In this document: positions 44,879-56,960 of the stretch, one piece after another
Position numbering within the stretch: position 1 is the stretch's first letter
Layout of the letters: each line of letters begins with the position of its first letter
Assembly (NCBI RefSeq): GCF_040712315.1
Contig: NC_134018.1
Coordinates: 6,923,501 to 6,987,500, forward strand
Direction: 5' to 3'
Origin: Castanea sativa
Taxonomy: Eukaryota > Streptophyta > Magnoliopsida > Fagales > Fagaceae
Length of the DNA stretch: 64,000 nt
Made by a program: the position numbers and the translations under genes
The notes under the pieces: generated by a model
What the model was told of the DNA's origin: nothing
Database searches by the model: none
What the model saw: the letters and a program-made list of their open reading frames with translations, nothing else

Positions 44879-46200
44879 GTTTTCTTTTGGTACTACTACT
44901 TTTTTGTTTCCTTTTTGAGAGAGAATACTACTACTACTTGATTGTTATGGTTTCTCTGCATAATAATGAATTTTCATAGATAAAAATGGAATAAAATTAA
45001 CAATAAAGCCAAGGATACAACAAAACTTTACAACAATGTTCCTAATTAGCCTAATGCCTTATGCATTAGCCCATCACAAGCTGCGATTTAGTTTTATTTA
45101 TTTATTATTATTATTTTAATGTTCTATGTGTGAGGTGATAAGTTAATTTTGGAATGTTAAATAAAGGCGAATGAAAAACAGATATTAAACACATGTTTCC
45201 TATTACTACTCTACTAGTGGCGTTTGGTACGGGAAAATCTACATTACTCTTGACATCTAGATTCTTATGTTTGGTTTCATATGTTTGGTTTATTCCCAGG
45301 AATCTTAAATGAATTATTTATTTTTCCCATTCTATCCTTGAATTTGAATGTGAACTACCAAGTCTTTTAAAAAAATCTTCCTCTAAATAAATAATGAAAA
45401 ACCAAATATAAACTATTAATTATGACAAATTCATTAAAATTATAGTCTAATATTTCAAAATGACAAGTACAATACAAAAATAACTATTTAAATTCTCAAA
45501 TGATTTTATTCTTAATAGTAATTTTTAAAAGACCTTAATCCATAACAAAACAACCTGAAAACTTTTTTGTTTCCACATGTGAGACTTAAATAAAACTTTG
45601 TTAAAGAATATATTAATAGAGTTGTCTATCCTATTTATATTATTTTTGGAGAGACAAAATAAAGACAAGGGAAAAAATATTGATGATTTTTTTTTAATAT
45701 TTTATCTTAATTACTTAAATAATAAGGAAAAATGGTTAAAATTGTCAATTTATAAAAAAATACAATTTCCTTTAAGCTTGGGAATCTGGATTCCCACCTA
45801 TTTTAAAGGGAATCCACATTTCTACTGAAAGGGGTTTAAGGAGGAAATCCAGATTCTCCTGACATCTGATTCCCTAGTGTAATTTGCAACCAAATATAGG
45901 AATCTTTAAATATTTCTGAAAATCCTAAAATTTTACCCCGTGCCAAACGCCACATATGATTGTTATTGTTTCTCTACTTTTATAATGAATTTTTCATATA
46001 AAAAATGGAATAAAATAGGAATAAAACTAGGGACACAACAAAACTTCATAATAATTTTACAACAATATTCCTAAATTACCCTATCACCACACACGAGCCA
46101 GCCACAATCTGTAATATAGTTTTTGTATTTTTTTATTTATTTATAAATAGCCTATATGTGAGGTGATATGTTAATTTGGGAATATTGTAAACTTGTTATG
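44857..46200 (-). repeat. Duplicated 5' flank of exopolygalacturonase pseudogene 1
   Basis: The segment 44857-45170 is repeated at 45172-46200, where a 737 bp MITE adds length. Shared markers are aatgaaaagttgatattgaa / aatgaaaaacagatattaaa, gattgttatggtttctct / gattgttattgtttctct, aaatggaataaaat and gtgtgaggtgataagttaat / atgtgaggtgatatgttaat. The distal copy keeps a TATA box on the minus strand (TATAAAAG, 45977-45984). The proximal copy reads TTATTATGCAG at that place, so its TATA box is lost. Confidence 0.85.
45217..45953. mobile_element. TIR element (MITE) in the duplicated promoter
   Basis: The 737 bp element opens GTGGCGTTTGGTACGGGAAA and closes with ccccgtgccaaacgccac, nearly its complement. 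The interior is AT-rich with gaatcttaaatg and aatccagattctc blocks. I could not settle its duplication length or superfamily. Confidence 0.8.
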
Positions 46201-47953
46201 AGTTTTGTTGCGTCCAGGACTCTAAAATCAAAACCACCCAGGGTGTCATGTTGTCATATATATTTTGTTTATCAATCTTCCCACTTTTCGTGTACAAGAA
46301 TTATACGTATGTATTCAATTGTTTCGTTTCTTGAGGGAAAAAAACAGGTATACGTATTCAGTTAATCACAAGAACGCTTTCCTAATGGATTAGATCACAC
46401 CGAAGACTAGCCATAACTAGTATCGTTTGGCGAAAATGGTCACATAAGTCATAAAAGTGACATAACTATCAATACCCCATATATAAAGAGAACCACATTC
46501 AGCATAAACAAAACGTAGGTAAGACCAATATGCGAGACATTACAAATTGTTTTATTTATTTTAATGAAAGAAACATTATAATTTTAATAAGTCTAATTGC
46601 ACAAAAAATTTCATATATATATATATATATTTAAAGTAACATGTTGTGATTGGTACACAAAAAAGTGATATTAATGGATGCTATATGTTTGAAATATTAT
46701 CATATTTATAAAATAAAAAAATAATAAAAAATGATTTTAATAGTAAAATCATATAAAAAAATAATAGTAAACTACTCAATATTTGACACATGCTTGCAAA
46801 AAAAAAAAAAAAAGAAGTCAAGTGGATTGTTATCTGGAGTTGTATATAGGATTTATAGCTTGAATAATAGTCATGCTAGGAACAAAGTACTTTCTAAAAG
46901 AGAATTATTAAAGGAAAAGGTAATAAAAAAAATATGAATGCCAAATTATAAATTTGGTTGCATTAATTCATGAAACCTGTAAGTGCACAATTTGTACCTG
47001 GACTCAAAAATAAGTGATGGGCTAAGACCTAATGAGCCTTATACAATGAAATTTGTAGAGTATGGATTTGAAACCTAGGTTCAAGATGTTGGAAGTTTGA
47101 TCAACAGACTAGAATGCCGCAATCTACGCAAATGACAAATGAATATGACAAAGGAACCTCCTTGGACGTAAGCCGAGGACAATTTGCATAATACTTCTCT
47201 TTTTATGCAAAATATTACAGTTCTTAGTTCTTTTTCAACTAACCAGACGATCCTCCCTTCTTTCCTCTCTTGTCTTCTTATATACTTCTTCTTCTTCCCT
47301 GTTTCATCCACGTGTCACACAAATCTTCCCCTTAGATACTTGTCCCATCCACCACCTTTTTGAAGTCTTCAAATAATAGCAGGAAGGCTGAATCCTACTG
47401 TTCAGAGGTCATTTCCTCATTGATGCGGTCAGAGAGGTAGATGCAAAGCTTATAATGTGGTGGTAGCAGCTTTTTCCTCAGATATTTCTTACACGTTCTT
47501 GCTTCTAAAGGGTTCTTAGATCACACTTTTACCCACCAGTTCTTCTAGAATTCTGGCTCCAAACCGTTTAGCAAGTCCCAAGGCCATTGCTGGACCTGTC
47601 CGAGGATATACTCCTCCTTGGACAACTCCTCGAACCACTATAGTGCGGACTGACCTGTGGGCCTATGGATCCTGAACAAACAGACTGGTATTAACCAATC
47701 AAGCCCAAAGCCCAAACATTTGTTCGAACATTTTTACCCTCCACAAAACCCAAAATGAAATAAAGAAACAAAATATCAAACTATATAAACATGCAGTAAT
47801 TATTAAGTGACTAGGGGTCTACTTGGATAAACTATTTTAAAAACACAAATTTTAAAACCGCAAATAAGTATTTGGATAATGTTAATATAAAATGGCTGTT
47901 TTGGATGTAAATTCTAAAAAATCACTTAACTATATTGTTAAGGATATATTGTC

Positions 47954-47984
<31 letters not shown>

Positions 47985-48218
47985 TTTATGTAATCAACGT
48001 CTTCCCCTCTCTTAGTTTGGATGAATTCTTTTCCCCAAAAAAAAAAAAAAGTTTGGATGAATTCGGTTCCTCCGGGCATTTCTTATTTAGTTTTTGTTGA
48101 TGTAATTCCATAGTTCTTCCTTTAATGAAATTGAATCATGTTTTTCTCAAAAAAAAAAAAATCATTTTTAAGAAAAATATGTTATGAACATTAACAATTG
48201 CATTATTAATAATAATAA
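46201..48218. other. Intergenic repeat-rich DNA
   Basis: No gene recognised. A segment at 47085-47760 (cctccttggacgtaagccgaggaca; a GC-rich tail with gtccgaggatatactcctcc) looks like LTR or TRIM DNA, but no terminus or duplication was found. An ATT microsatellite is at 47957-47984. Confidence 0.45.
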
Positions 48219-48493
48219 CTAGCTTCATCACACGCGCTACATGCGTACAATGAGGCAATCTATTTATTTTTAGTGTCATAATTTTTCATTCATTCCAATT
48301 TAAGGTTTACACATTTTCTCATTAATATTACGTATTTAGAATTTATAAGTGAAAAAAGTAATTTGAAAATCAACAAGAGAATGATCCTATTTTTTAGGCA
48401 ATATTTTAGTAGGAATTATAGTTATATTTTTACCAGATTATCCTTTAATTCTATCTCTACTTAAACATAAGGGTTTAGAGGCATTTTTGAACC

Positions 48494-48527
<34 letters not shown>

Positions 48528-48570
48528 CCAAATAGGAGAAGTCCCTTAAATAGTATTGTAGTATAGAAGA
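48219..48570 (-). mobile_element. Short Helitron-like element, copy 3
   Basis: It begins CTAGCTTCATCACACGCGC on the plus strand, preceded by A, so the minus strand ends in a CACACGCG hairpin region plus CTAG. The order of internal blocks (tagtgtcataatttttcatt; gagaatgatcctatttttta; tatttttacc; taaacataaggg) matches copies 1 and 2. An internal A run of about 32 bases lies at 48495-48521. Confidence 0.72.
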
Positions 48571-48699
48571 TAACTATTTTGTTTTTTGGGTAAAAAAACT
48601 ATTTTGTTATATTCTTTTGCCATCTTTTAAGGTATAAAATAATAATAATTTTTTATTTAATAGTGTAATGGCAACAAGCACACTCTCACTTTTGTTTTT

Positions 48700-48702
<3 letters not shown>

Positions 48703-48757
<55 letters not shown>
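48703..48757. repeat. (AT)n microsatellite
   Basis: About 27 uninterrupted AT units. Confidence 0.97.
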
Positions 48758-48761
<4 letters not shown>

Positions 48762-48839
48762 TAGACATTTATTATAAAAAAAATTACAGGTTTAAATATA
48801 TAAATGGAATGGAAATGAATGAAAAAAAATAATTTTAGA

Positions 48840-49372
48840 ATATTCTTCCCTTCCCTTATTTGAGAGTTTTAATGGAGGGAATGGAAAGTCTATTCCCTTG
48901 TTTGGGAGTTTAAGTGGGATGGAATGGAATGGGTAGAAGAGAATACTCATTCCCCTCTATTCCCTTAACACCTCAAATTTTCATTCTCCTCTAAATTGGG
49001 AGGAATGGAGGGAATAGAATTAGATTTAATGAATTTTCTACTAAAACTCTCAAAATACCCCTATATATTCAATCATTTATTTTAAAATAGGGGTCTAATA
49101 GTAATATTGTTATAAAATGATTTCATTACATTCCCTCCATGTTACTCTTAAACAAGATTACTTACATTCTATTCATTTTCATTCCTTTCCATTCCTTTTC
49201 ATTCCTCTGTTTTAAACATCCAATCAAGGTTACTTAATTCTATTCCATTCTATTCTTTTCTATTCATTTCCCTTACTTAAATACATTTTATTCCATTTCA
49301 TTCATTTCCATTCTCTTATGATCATTTTATTCTCTTCCCTTATAAACTCTCAAACGGAGCCTTAGAGGCCCG
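48840..49372. mobile_element. Probable MITE or foldback built on GGAATGGAAT
   Basis: The left side (cttgtttgggagtttaagtg, 48896) is inverted relative to the right side (taaactctcaaacggagcc, 49343). The interior is rich in ggaatggaat and its complement. A TTA-type duplication is likely for a Harbinger MITE but the left edge is unclear. Confidence 0.5.
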
Positions 49373-51060
49373 CCATACATCCCCACTTATTGTTTTATAT
49401 TTAATACTAATTTTCCCATGTTGATCATCTCTTACCATAGTATCATTTTCCTATTTATCATCTTTTCACTCTCTTCTTTTCAAGTCCCCATAACCGTGGG
49501 CACTACTCCATTATTAAATTTTGCTCCAATTTTTGCCCGTGCCCACAACATTTAGATCATGAAAAATAGTGAGGACAATGGCAAGGAAATAACAAGCTAA
49601 AGAGGAGAGACAAACACTATAAAGAAGATAGACAGCAGCAAAGCATGGTTTGCGTTATACACCAGTGTTTTATAAAAAGTTGTTTCTCACTGCGTTCCAA
49701 AATTGTGTCTTTCTGCTATTTTCAAAAACATGATTTTTAATAAAAACACAAAGCCAAACACATGGCTTCAAGTGTTTTCTTCCAATAATGCATGTTTTAG
49801 TTTAGAAAACGTGGGGCCAAATGGACCTTAGATGCTCTCTCATCTTATATTCATGGTGTATCCTATTTAGGGTTGAAAACGAACTAAGATTTGTTGAGTA
49901 GTGAATGTTTAAGCTGAGCTTAACAACAAAAGTAAAATGTTCAAGCTAGCTCAAGCCTGCAAGCCTACAAATAAAGAAGCGTTGTAAAACATGGGTTTTA
50001 CACCTTCCAATTTCTACATGTCACATCGATATTTTACAAAACAATGAATAGGGAGAGGCACACTCAATCAATTCTCATCAATACATTTTGCCCTCTCCTT
50101 CTCTCTTCGCCCAAAGCCTCTCTAATCAGACATTTGCGGTCGACCATGACAGCTGCCGCTCGCCACTGCCATATTTGGAAGTGGTCCCCAAGCTCAATCA
50201 CTCTCTCTCTCTTTCTATCTCAGCCTCTCTAGATCATCGTACATTTTCCTTTAGAAATAAGCTCTCTTTGTCATTTAGTTTTTAAAAGAAAGATTTCATT
50301 CATTAATTTTGGTTGGAAATTTTATATGCAAGGGCTTAATACTGCTAGGCATACTGTCAATTTGGGTTCGAGTTGTAAACCTAGGATTGGGAAGAATATT
50401 TTCTTGGAGGGTTTTAAGCTTTTGGTTGGGATATGGCTGCTCTTATTTGCTGTTTTGAGATTGGAGTAATGGACATGCAACAACATTCAAAGTCACCACT
50501 CTAAGCAAATAGTAGAGAGAGAAAGTTAGAGGGAGGAAGAAAGTGGTATCATTGTCGTTGATGGCGATGGCGAGTGGTTTTAGAGGGAAAGAGCAAGAGT
50601 GAGAGAGCACGGGTGAAAGACAAAGAAAATGAGTTAGAAGAGAAAAAGCCACCACTGATATGGGGGGGCGGGGGGGTGCCAGATGACAGTTATAGAAGGG
50701 AGCACCATATTTTGGAAGTCTAATCCAAGAGCATATAGATGCAGATGAGAAATTATTGTGTTTAGCACTTTCTATTCCTTATTTTATGAAATGTTGATAT
50801 GACAAGCTCATATTGGATGGTGTAAATTATAAGTTTTGCACTGCATCCTTATCAAATTCAAAACTCTTTTTTTTTTTTGTTGGCTTGGGCTTGGCTTGTA
50901 AACAAGCATAAACCTAAGGCTCAAGTTTGTCATGTTTATAAACAAACAAATATAAACAATCTTTTTATTGAGTCAAGCCTGAGCTGTTTATAAACTGTTT
51001 GGTTTATTTACTGCCCTAATCTCACTAATCAAATTCTTGGTGAGATCCACCATAAATGTA
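49373..51060. other. Intergenic DNA without a supported gene
   Basis: Short open frames near 50044-50285 and 50443-50655 are low-complexity and unconvincing. A degenerate inverted pair (tagggttgaaaacgaac at 49868; tttatttactgcccta at 51000) may be an old hAT-type foldback. A G-rich run, two tracts of seven Gs, is at 50662-50676. Confidence 0.45.
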
Positions 51061-51327
51061 AAAGGGATGAGCACCACGTTACCGTATTTTGGGATCACCC
51101 AATAATTTTTCATGAACATGATAACTTCAATAACACATTTCCTTGTTTGCAATCTTGCTCGTAATTACTCTAGCATTCCGTTGTGAAACAAGGCTTGGCA
51201 CATGGCTAATAGCATCAATTTTGGTCAAAAAACCTTTGATCTCAAGATTCAAACACAATTTTGTTTCTGATTCATAACAATTACTGAAAAAACCAAGAAA
51301 AAATATTTCTCCATTTCTCATTACATA

Positions 51328-51890
51328 TACATTGTAAGGTTGAATTTATTCAATCATGTGTTGGCTTTATTCTATGCTAAATTTGCTTGTAATTTAACTA
51401 TTAGATACCATGTATTTAGGTGAGAATTATGTAAGGGTAGTGTGTGAGAGAGTGTGAAGAACCTCAAGATGTGTGCACTCAAGAAGAGCCTCGCGACTGG
51501 CGAGTCGCCAAAGGTGACACACGTGTGAAGCATGCAGGACAGTTGGAGCACTACAGGACAAAACTTCCAGTCTGGCCAGGCAGTTAGATCACAACTCAAA
51601 CTCGCGACTCATTTCAATCACGAGGTTGAGTCGCCAGAATGCCCTGTTTGGATGAAAACTGACATTTCACATTCCTCATACACCCTACTATAAATACCCT
51701 TATACCCATGAAATGTTGAGAGCTTCCAAGAAGAATTTTAAGAGAGAAACCTCAAGATGTTGAGAACTACCAATTTGGGTTTAGCTTATATTCATCATTT
51801 CGCACATATATTGTTTGTGTATAAGCTTGTGTTGATAATTTTGAAATTGGAGGTCTAAACGTTCATTTGAGTTTTACATGCTATTTGAAC
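51328..51890. mobile_element. LTR-like insertion in F-box copy B
   Basis: Comparison with copy A shows about 560 extra bases here: copy A joins cattacat directly to agaaatagagg. The insert includes TGTAAGGTTGAATTTATTC near its left end, a catgcaggac/gcgagtcgcc region, TATAAATA at 51691 and tttgagttttaca near its right end. It looks like a copia LTR. Exact ends and a clean duplication were not found. Confidence 0.6.
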
Positions 51891-52104
51891 TTTCATTCAC
51901 ATTTAGAAATAGAGGTATTGTCCAAATTTGCAGCCCATATGTTCCTTCTTTTAGAAATAGAGGTACCTTCCCTGTACGACATCTATATATTTCTTCCATG
52001 AGTAGATTGGATTGTTTTATGGCTTCATATAAGACCTACACTATGACAACATCAACACCATGTTGCTTTTTCTCTATATGCTCTAGAATTCTTATGGGTT
52101 GAAA

Positions 52105-52713
52105 TTCAGTGGCAAGCCAAGATTTCTGTACATGGGGGGCAAGATTGTAAGAAGAAATTAAATTTAAAAATATTAATCAATATTAAAAAAATAAACAAAT
52201 AATTGTTATTCAAAATAAATAACAATGAAATTAATAATTTCTTAATTTCATATCATCAATGAACGAAAATAATCAATTTATTGTTAATAACAATCAATGT
52301 AAGATAGTAATCAAAATTCATACATTTTAAACATCTAATTTAGTTCGTTCAAATAATTTAAGCCTTGTGGTTGAAGATTACTAAGAAAGTTAAGTAATTA
52401 GCTAGAAAAAGTGTAATGAGTCTGTGAGTGATGATAAGGGTAAATTTGGGATAAGGCAAAAAAAAAAGCATGAGACAAGATTGGTGTGATATAGACTTTG
52501 GAGTGTAAAGACTACGTAGTAACTTTTTTTTCCCTTCTTTTTGATGCCAAGTTTCACTGTTCCCAAGTCTGGAGTGTTTTGTTTTGCTATCATTGTTCCA
52601 AGTGTGGACTGTGGAGTGTTTTGTTTTTTATGTCAAGGAAAATATGTATGTGAAATTTTTGGTGGAGTCCAGGGGGCAGTTGCCCCACCCCCCCCCCTTT
52701 GGCTCCGCCCTTA
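52105..52713. mobile_element. hAT-like MITE in F-box copy B
   Basis: The 609 bp element has ends TTCAGTGGCAAGCC and GGCTCCGCCCTTA, loosely inverted, typical of hAT. An 8 bp duplication with one mismatch flanks it: GGTTGAAA (52097-52104) and GGTTGAAT (52714-52721). The interior is AT-rich with a C run of eleven near the right end. Confidence 0.75.
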
Positions 52714-52721
52714 GGTTGAAT

Positions 52722-53130
52722 AGATGGAGGCTCAAATCTACTTTAAATGTCTCCTGTATAATGAAATTGAGAAAAACTTGGTTATACAAACCTTAGCCGC
52801 ACAAATGGTAATTTCTCTCTCTAAAAATCCTATCTAAGGATGTCTTATGATGTCTTTTAAATAGCATAATAAACAATTCACGAATTGGGCTTGAACTGGG
52901 TAAGTTATGGGCTTTTTCGCCTTTCAAATTTTTGCTAATTGCACAATCTTGACAAGTCGAACTAGATGTCGAGCTGGAATCGAACTTATCTCAACTAGTC
53001 AAACTTGCAATTGAAATTACAAAAACTCTTTTTTTCTTATGCTGACCTTGAGTTGAACTTGGATCTTTGTCTTGGACTTTAGAATACACACTCAAGACTC
53101 ACCAAAAACACTATTAATTGATTACATTTT
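52722..53130. other. Unassigned insertion DNA in F-box copy B
   Basis: This segment has no counterpart in F-box copy A. It contains aagtcgaactagatgtcgag and gttgaacttggatc phrases suggesting an old LTR. No ends defined. Confidence 0.4.
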
Positions 53131-54004
53131 ATCATGATTTGCCAACCTAAAAATATATACTCTACAGACCAAGTGGACTAGGTAGAACACAAAATTGCTC
53201 ACTACCCACACGAAAGCAAACAATAGGTTCAGTGGAATCAAGTGCAATCGAGGATTGGTCATCCAGTGAAGGACTCCAATGAGAAAAACTGCAGGATATT
53301 TTGCAGCAGTAGGATGTAGCACATTCCCAACGCTCCTCCACCCCTTAGACTCACACTCAAGTGTGTATATCTCACCCACCAACTCAAATTTGCAATCCAT
53401 ATCTATGAAAGGAAACGAAACCACAACCTCACAACCTAATACTCATCATTCAAAGGGTCATATCCAAATCCAATAGGAGCACGATATTGAGTGATCTCGG
53501 AAATCGAGGGAAGAGTAGTGGACTTTCAAGAACGGAATTACAAACATATGAAGGGCCATCATAATCGGCATGAGGCAAATAAAGCAAGCCATTACATGAC
53601 CCCGCAAGTTGAAGTGTCCTATTACACCCATCAAATGGGTTTTCAAAACTATGAGGCCCTTGTTGGAATCAAGAACATTTGGTAAAACTTCAATGGTTTT
53701 CTTGTTCAACCAACCTAGCTAAGTTTGCCGAGTTCAACCATTATGATGCTCATACTAGTACTACTACAGTGTTTGTCAGCATGTAACTTAGCCAAACAAG
53801 GTGAGTGATTCTTGTTTGACAAGTTTTGCAGACATACCTGCACTGAGAGAGGGTTTTGATGGGAAGCTTGGAGAGAATGTCCAAGATTATCTCACCTGGA
53901 AGATCTGATATTGTTGATGGTCCCCAAGTTTTCATCAGATTTGATATACTCTTCTTTTGTGGACTAATTACCAATATAAAGAGATAGAAGAGAAACCTAA
54001 TGGA

Positions 54005-54130
54005 TGGGTGAGAGAGGTGGTGGAGATTACTACTAAAAGAAGAATATATATGAAGCAAAAGTTGTATATATGAACTTGAATAATTTGGTGGGGTTCACAA
54101 TGAGGTTGGGAGAGGCTTTTAACATAGGAA
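54005..54130 (-). promoter_or_regulatory. 5' flank of F-box copy B
   Basis: Homologous to 17320-17450 and 61095-61220 (gcaaaagttgtatatatgaa, then cttgaataatttggtg). It lies upstream of the F-box start on the minus strand. Confidence 0.65.
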
Positions 54131-54688
54131 CCAGGTATTGTAGGGGTATTTTATTATTAGAATGATTAAATAAGTTGATAGTATGAGTTAAGTTAGTTAG
54201 AGTTTTCTTTTTTTTTTTTTTTGGTAGTTAATAATGTTATAAGTGTTTGATGTTTTTAGGCACACGTAAAACACAGAGTAATCATTCCCCTTCAAAACAC
54301 CTGGAAGTTTTCTCCTTTTATTAATTGTGTAACACTAAACGCAGAAACCATTCCCATAAACAAAATGTGTACAATTCCAAATCAGAAGAACAAGAGTGTA
54401 ATTATAGAAAACCTCAGGAGAGATTAGAGCCATTTTTCCTATAAGATATTATTACTCCACATTATACAAAGAATGAACACGTCACCACAAACAGGCTCTA
54501 CAACCATAAATTTCAAAGGCAGTTTTTTTATTTATTTTTTTATATTTTAGAATCAAATTTCAAAGACACTTCGAATTTTCAAATACGAAGTGTACATTAC
54601 CGCTTGCAACATTTCTTGCAGATAAGCCTTAATATCAAGCATAAAGCAATATTGTCAAAAGAGAGTATTTAACTTTTATCTCTTGATT
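54131..54688. other. Intergenic DNA between F-box copy B and the exopolygalacturonase gene
   Basis: No gene. The part at 54446-54525 (tactccacattatacaaaga; accataaatttcaaaggca) matches 42897-42965 downstream of exopolygalacturonase pseudogene 1, so both gene copies were duplicated with their 3' flank. Confidence 0.8.
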
Positions 54689-56790
54689 TCAATGACGGTG
54701 CTGCAAGGAGTGATGTATGCAAGATGGGGGTTGTTGTTGACCAATAGCAATACCTTTGGCATTAGAACATAACGATGTCGCAGGTCCTCCAGCACCATTG
54801 TAAGTTAGGTTGATGTTGTTGAGCTCAATATTCTTACAAGGTTTGCTTTTGCTACAATCAAAAGCAACTGCAATTTTTGAGCTAGAGGTGCCCGTAATGT
54901 TTCTGAACTTAACATCACGAATTTGAACTTGGGAGTCACCCTGCGGATAAAAAATATCACCAACATGGTAAATCAAAATGTATATAACATACATTTTAAT
55001 CATGAACATAGTCCCACTTTTACCCCGAAAAAAAGAATGTTATGACCAAAGTTACTCAAACCACAAACTTTTGCAAAAAACACAAGCATATGTGACATTA
55101 TTTGAACAAGAGCTAGGTACCTTTTTACAATTCCGAAGTGGACAATATTGTTGATCAATGATGATGGGGTTGTCGACATTCTCCATGATGATATTTTCAA
55201 AAGTAATATTGAAAACATTGCTTGAGTAAGGCCTAGCCCATGTTTTAACCCTCAAGCCATTTTGAGTGCCAATAAAGGTGGAATGTGTCACCGTTAATCC
55301 ACTAACATCTTCTTCATTTGGTACCCCACCAAGACTTCCAACGCTGATTCCATGGCCCGGGCCACACTTAACGTCCTGAATGTTTATGTCTTTGGATCCA
55401 GAACTCAGTGATACACAATCATCTCCGGTGGCTATAATTGAATTGAAGATATTAATATTACTAGATGAACCAATGTGTATTCCATCAGTATTGGGGCTAT
55501 CTTTGGGTGCTATTATATGGATGTGATCAAATGTCACATGTTGGCACCCAAAAATGTTCACATGGGCACTCTTGCTGTTGATTGAATATAGGTGACTGAT
55601 TCTTGAATTGGTGACAAAATCTAATCTCAAAGACTGAAAGAAATACATAATGTGAATAATATGTAACTCAAATAGGATTACAATTTAAAAAGTGTTCCTA
55701 TTAAATTTTGTGAAATGGGAATTGTTTTAAATAAGTTTACAAGTCGTATCTAAAAAAATTGTAACCAATAAGTTAACAAATCAAATATACTTAATAAATA
55801 TATATACCAGATACGTCAATTTATTATAAAAAAAAAAAAGTAACCAGACTTCAACACACTGGAGATAGGACATTAAGAAATTAAGTGGTAAAATTTTATA
55901 GTTTTTTTTTTTTTTTTTTGACAAAAAGGATAGATAAAATTTTATGGTTTGAAGAGGAAAGAAACTGATTTTTTTTTTTTTAAAGAAACATAATCTTTTT
56001 TTAAATAGATTTTAAAGAACATAATGTAAGTACAATGAAAAGAAAAACAGATTATAGAATTATGAAGTTATATGACGTATAGAAAAGTCTATTGGGTAGA
56101 AGCATAGAAATAAAGAAAACTAAGAATGATTCATGACAAATGACCCTAACACATGATGATGGGCTACACGATTTTCTAACCCAATTTAAGATGGATTTTT
56201 GAAACATGAACTTACAATGGGAAGAGCTTTGCAGTTTGGATCTAAATTGCAAGTATACACATTCCAAGCAGAGAGACCTTGTCCATCCAATTTCCCACCT
56301 CCCTTGAGGATCAACCGATCTATGTATTGGAAGGCGATCCAATAATAAACATTAAATGTAGCTGCTTTATCTGTAGGAGCCTTCAGGGTCCCTATGATTT
56401 GAAATTCCACTTGACCCTTGCATGGCCCTTTCAACATTATAGGCCACAACATATATGTTCCTTGTGGGATTAGTACAAGATTTATCCCTTCAGATTGACA
56501 AGCTTTGTTAAATACATATTCAAAAACCTACAAAGACAAACACACACAATAAAAAACTTGTAAAACAATTACATATATTTATTAAAACGCTTCAATGTTA
56601 TTGATCCAAGAAAAAATTCTTGGCTTCCATAATTTTATTGAGCGAAAATCACCTTACTGTTATCAGTATTTTCATCGGCAACAGCACCATAGTTCATCAC
56701 ATTAAAAATCATTTTTCCATACCCAACTTTGGAAATACATGATAATAAAAACATTAGGTACACACAATGAAAAATTGATATTGAACCCAT
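54689..56790 (-). CDS. Exopolygalacturonase (GH28 pectin-degrading enzyme), four exons, intact
   Basis: Exons are 56653-56790, 56216-56527, 55121-55633 and 54689-54940, all joined in phase 0 at GT-AG sites, giving 404 residues with no stop. The ATG at 56790 starts MGSISIFHCVYLMFLLSCIS, a secretion signal. The mature part starts FNVMNYGAVADENTDN. GH28 motifs: NTDG at 198-201 (catalytic Asp200), DD at 221-222, GHG with His244, and RVK at 278-280 where RIK is commonest. Cysteines near the C-terminus are conserved. The family hydrolyses terminal 1,4-alpha-galacturonate in pectin, outside the cell; close relatives are pollen-expressed. A TATA box is at 56833-56840 and a CACGTG G-box at 56955-56960. 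The paralogue at 42993 is broken; this is the only gene in the window that looks functional. Confidence 0.95.
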
Positions 56791-56832
56791 GTTTTCTTCT
56801 TCACATACTACTACTTGATTTTTTTTTCTCTG

Positions 56833-56840
56833 CTTTTATA
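56833..56840 (-). promoter_or_regulatory. TATA box of the exopolygalacturonase gene
   Basis: TATAAAAG on the minus strand, 43-50 bases before the ATG, so the leader would be short. The equivalent is lost in the proximal promoter of the pseudogene copy. Confidence 0.65.
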
Positions 56841-56954
56841 ATGATTATTATAGATAAGAATGGAATAAGAGTAATACTTAAACTAGAGATACAACTAAAT
56901 TTCACAAAAATTTAATAATAATATTCCTAAATTAGCCTACCACCTCACACATGA

Positions 56955-56960
56955 CACGTG
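56955..56960. promoter_or_regulatory. G-box (CACGTG) upstream of the exopolygalacturonase gene
   Basis: The palindrome CACGTG within gacacgtgtcc lies about 165 bases upstream of the start codon. bZIP and bHLH factors bind such sites in plants; use here is inference. It is not found at the equivalent place in the pseudogene promoter. Confidence 0.45.

Larger units (their letters stand above)
51127..53935 (-). pseudogene. F-box gene copy B (pseudogene with at least two insertions)
   Basis: The ATG at 53935 gives MKTWGPSTISDLPGEIILDI and LSKLPIKTLSQCRYVCK, a good F-box. Frame is lost near 53805 (tcactcac) and stops follow. The middle (ELVGEIYTLECESKGWRSVG, from 53395) and the C-terminus (EIFFLGFFSNCYESETKLCL, 51127-51321) are recognisable. 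Between them are an LTR-like insertion (about 51328-51890) and a hAT-like MITE (52105-52713), with further unassigned DNA (52722-53130). This copy keeps the start codon that copy A has lost and gives the empty site for the copy A solo LTR. It lies 0.75 kb upstream, in transcriptional terms, of nothing else: the exopolygalacturonase gene ends 0.75 kb before its start on the same strand. Confidence 0.87.

Noticed and set aside
46731..46937. Lysine-rich open frame
   Set aside because: Driven by an A run; stops in flanks and no similarity.
50044..50285. Two overlapping plus-strand open frames
   Set aside because: Short, pyrimidine-biased, no motif, no supporting promoter or intron.
54750..54939. 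Possibility that the exopolygalacturonase ends early
   Set aside because: Exon 4 has a good acceptor and in-frame stop; all four exons are multiples of three and join without a stop.
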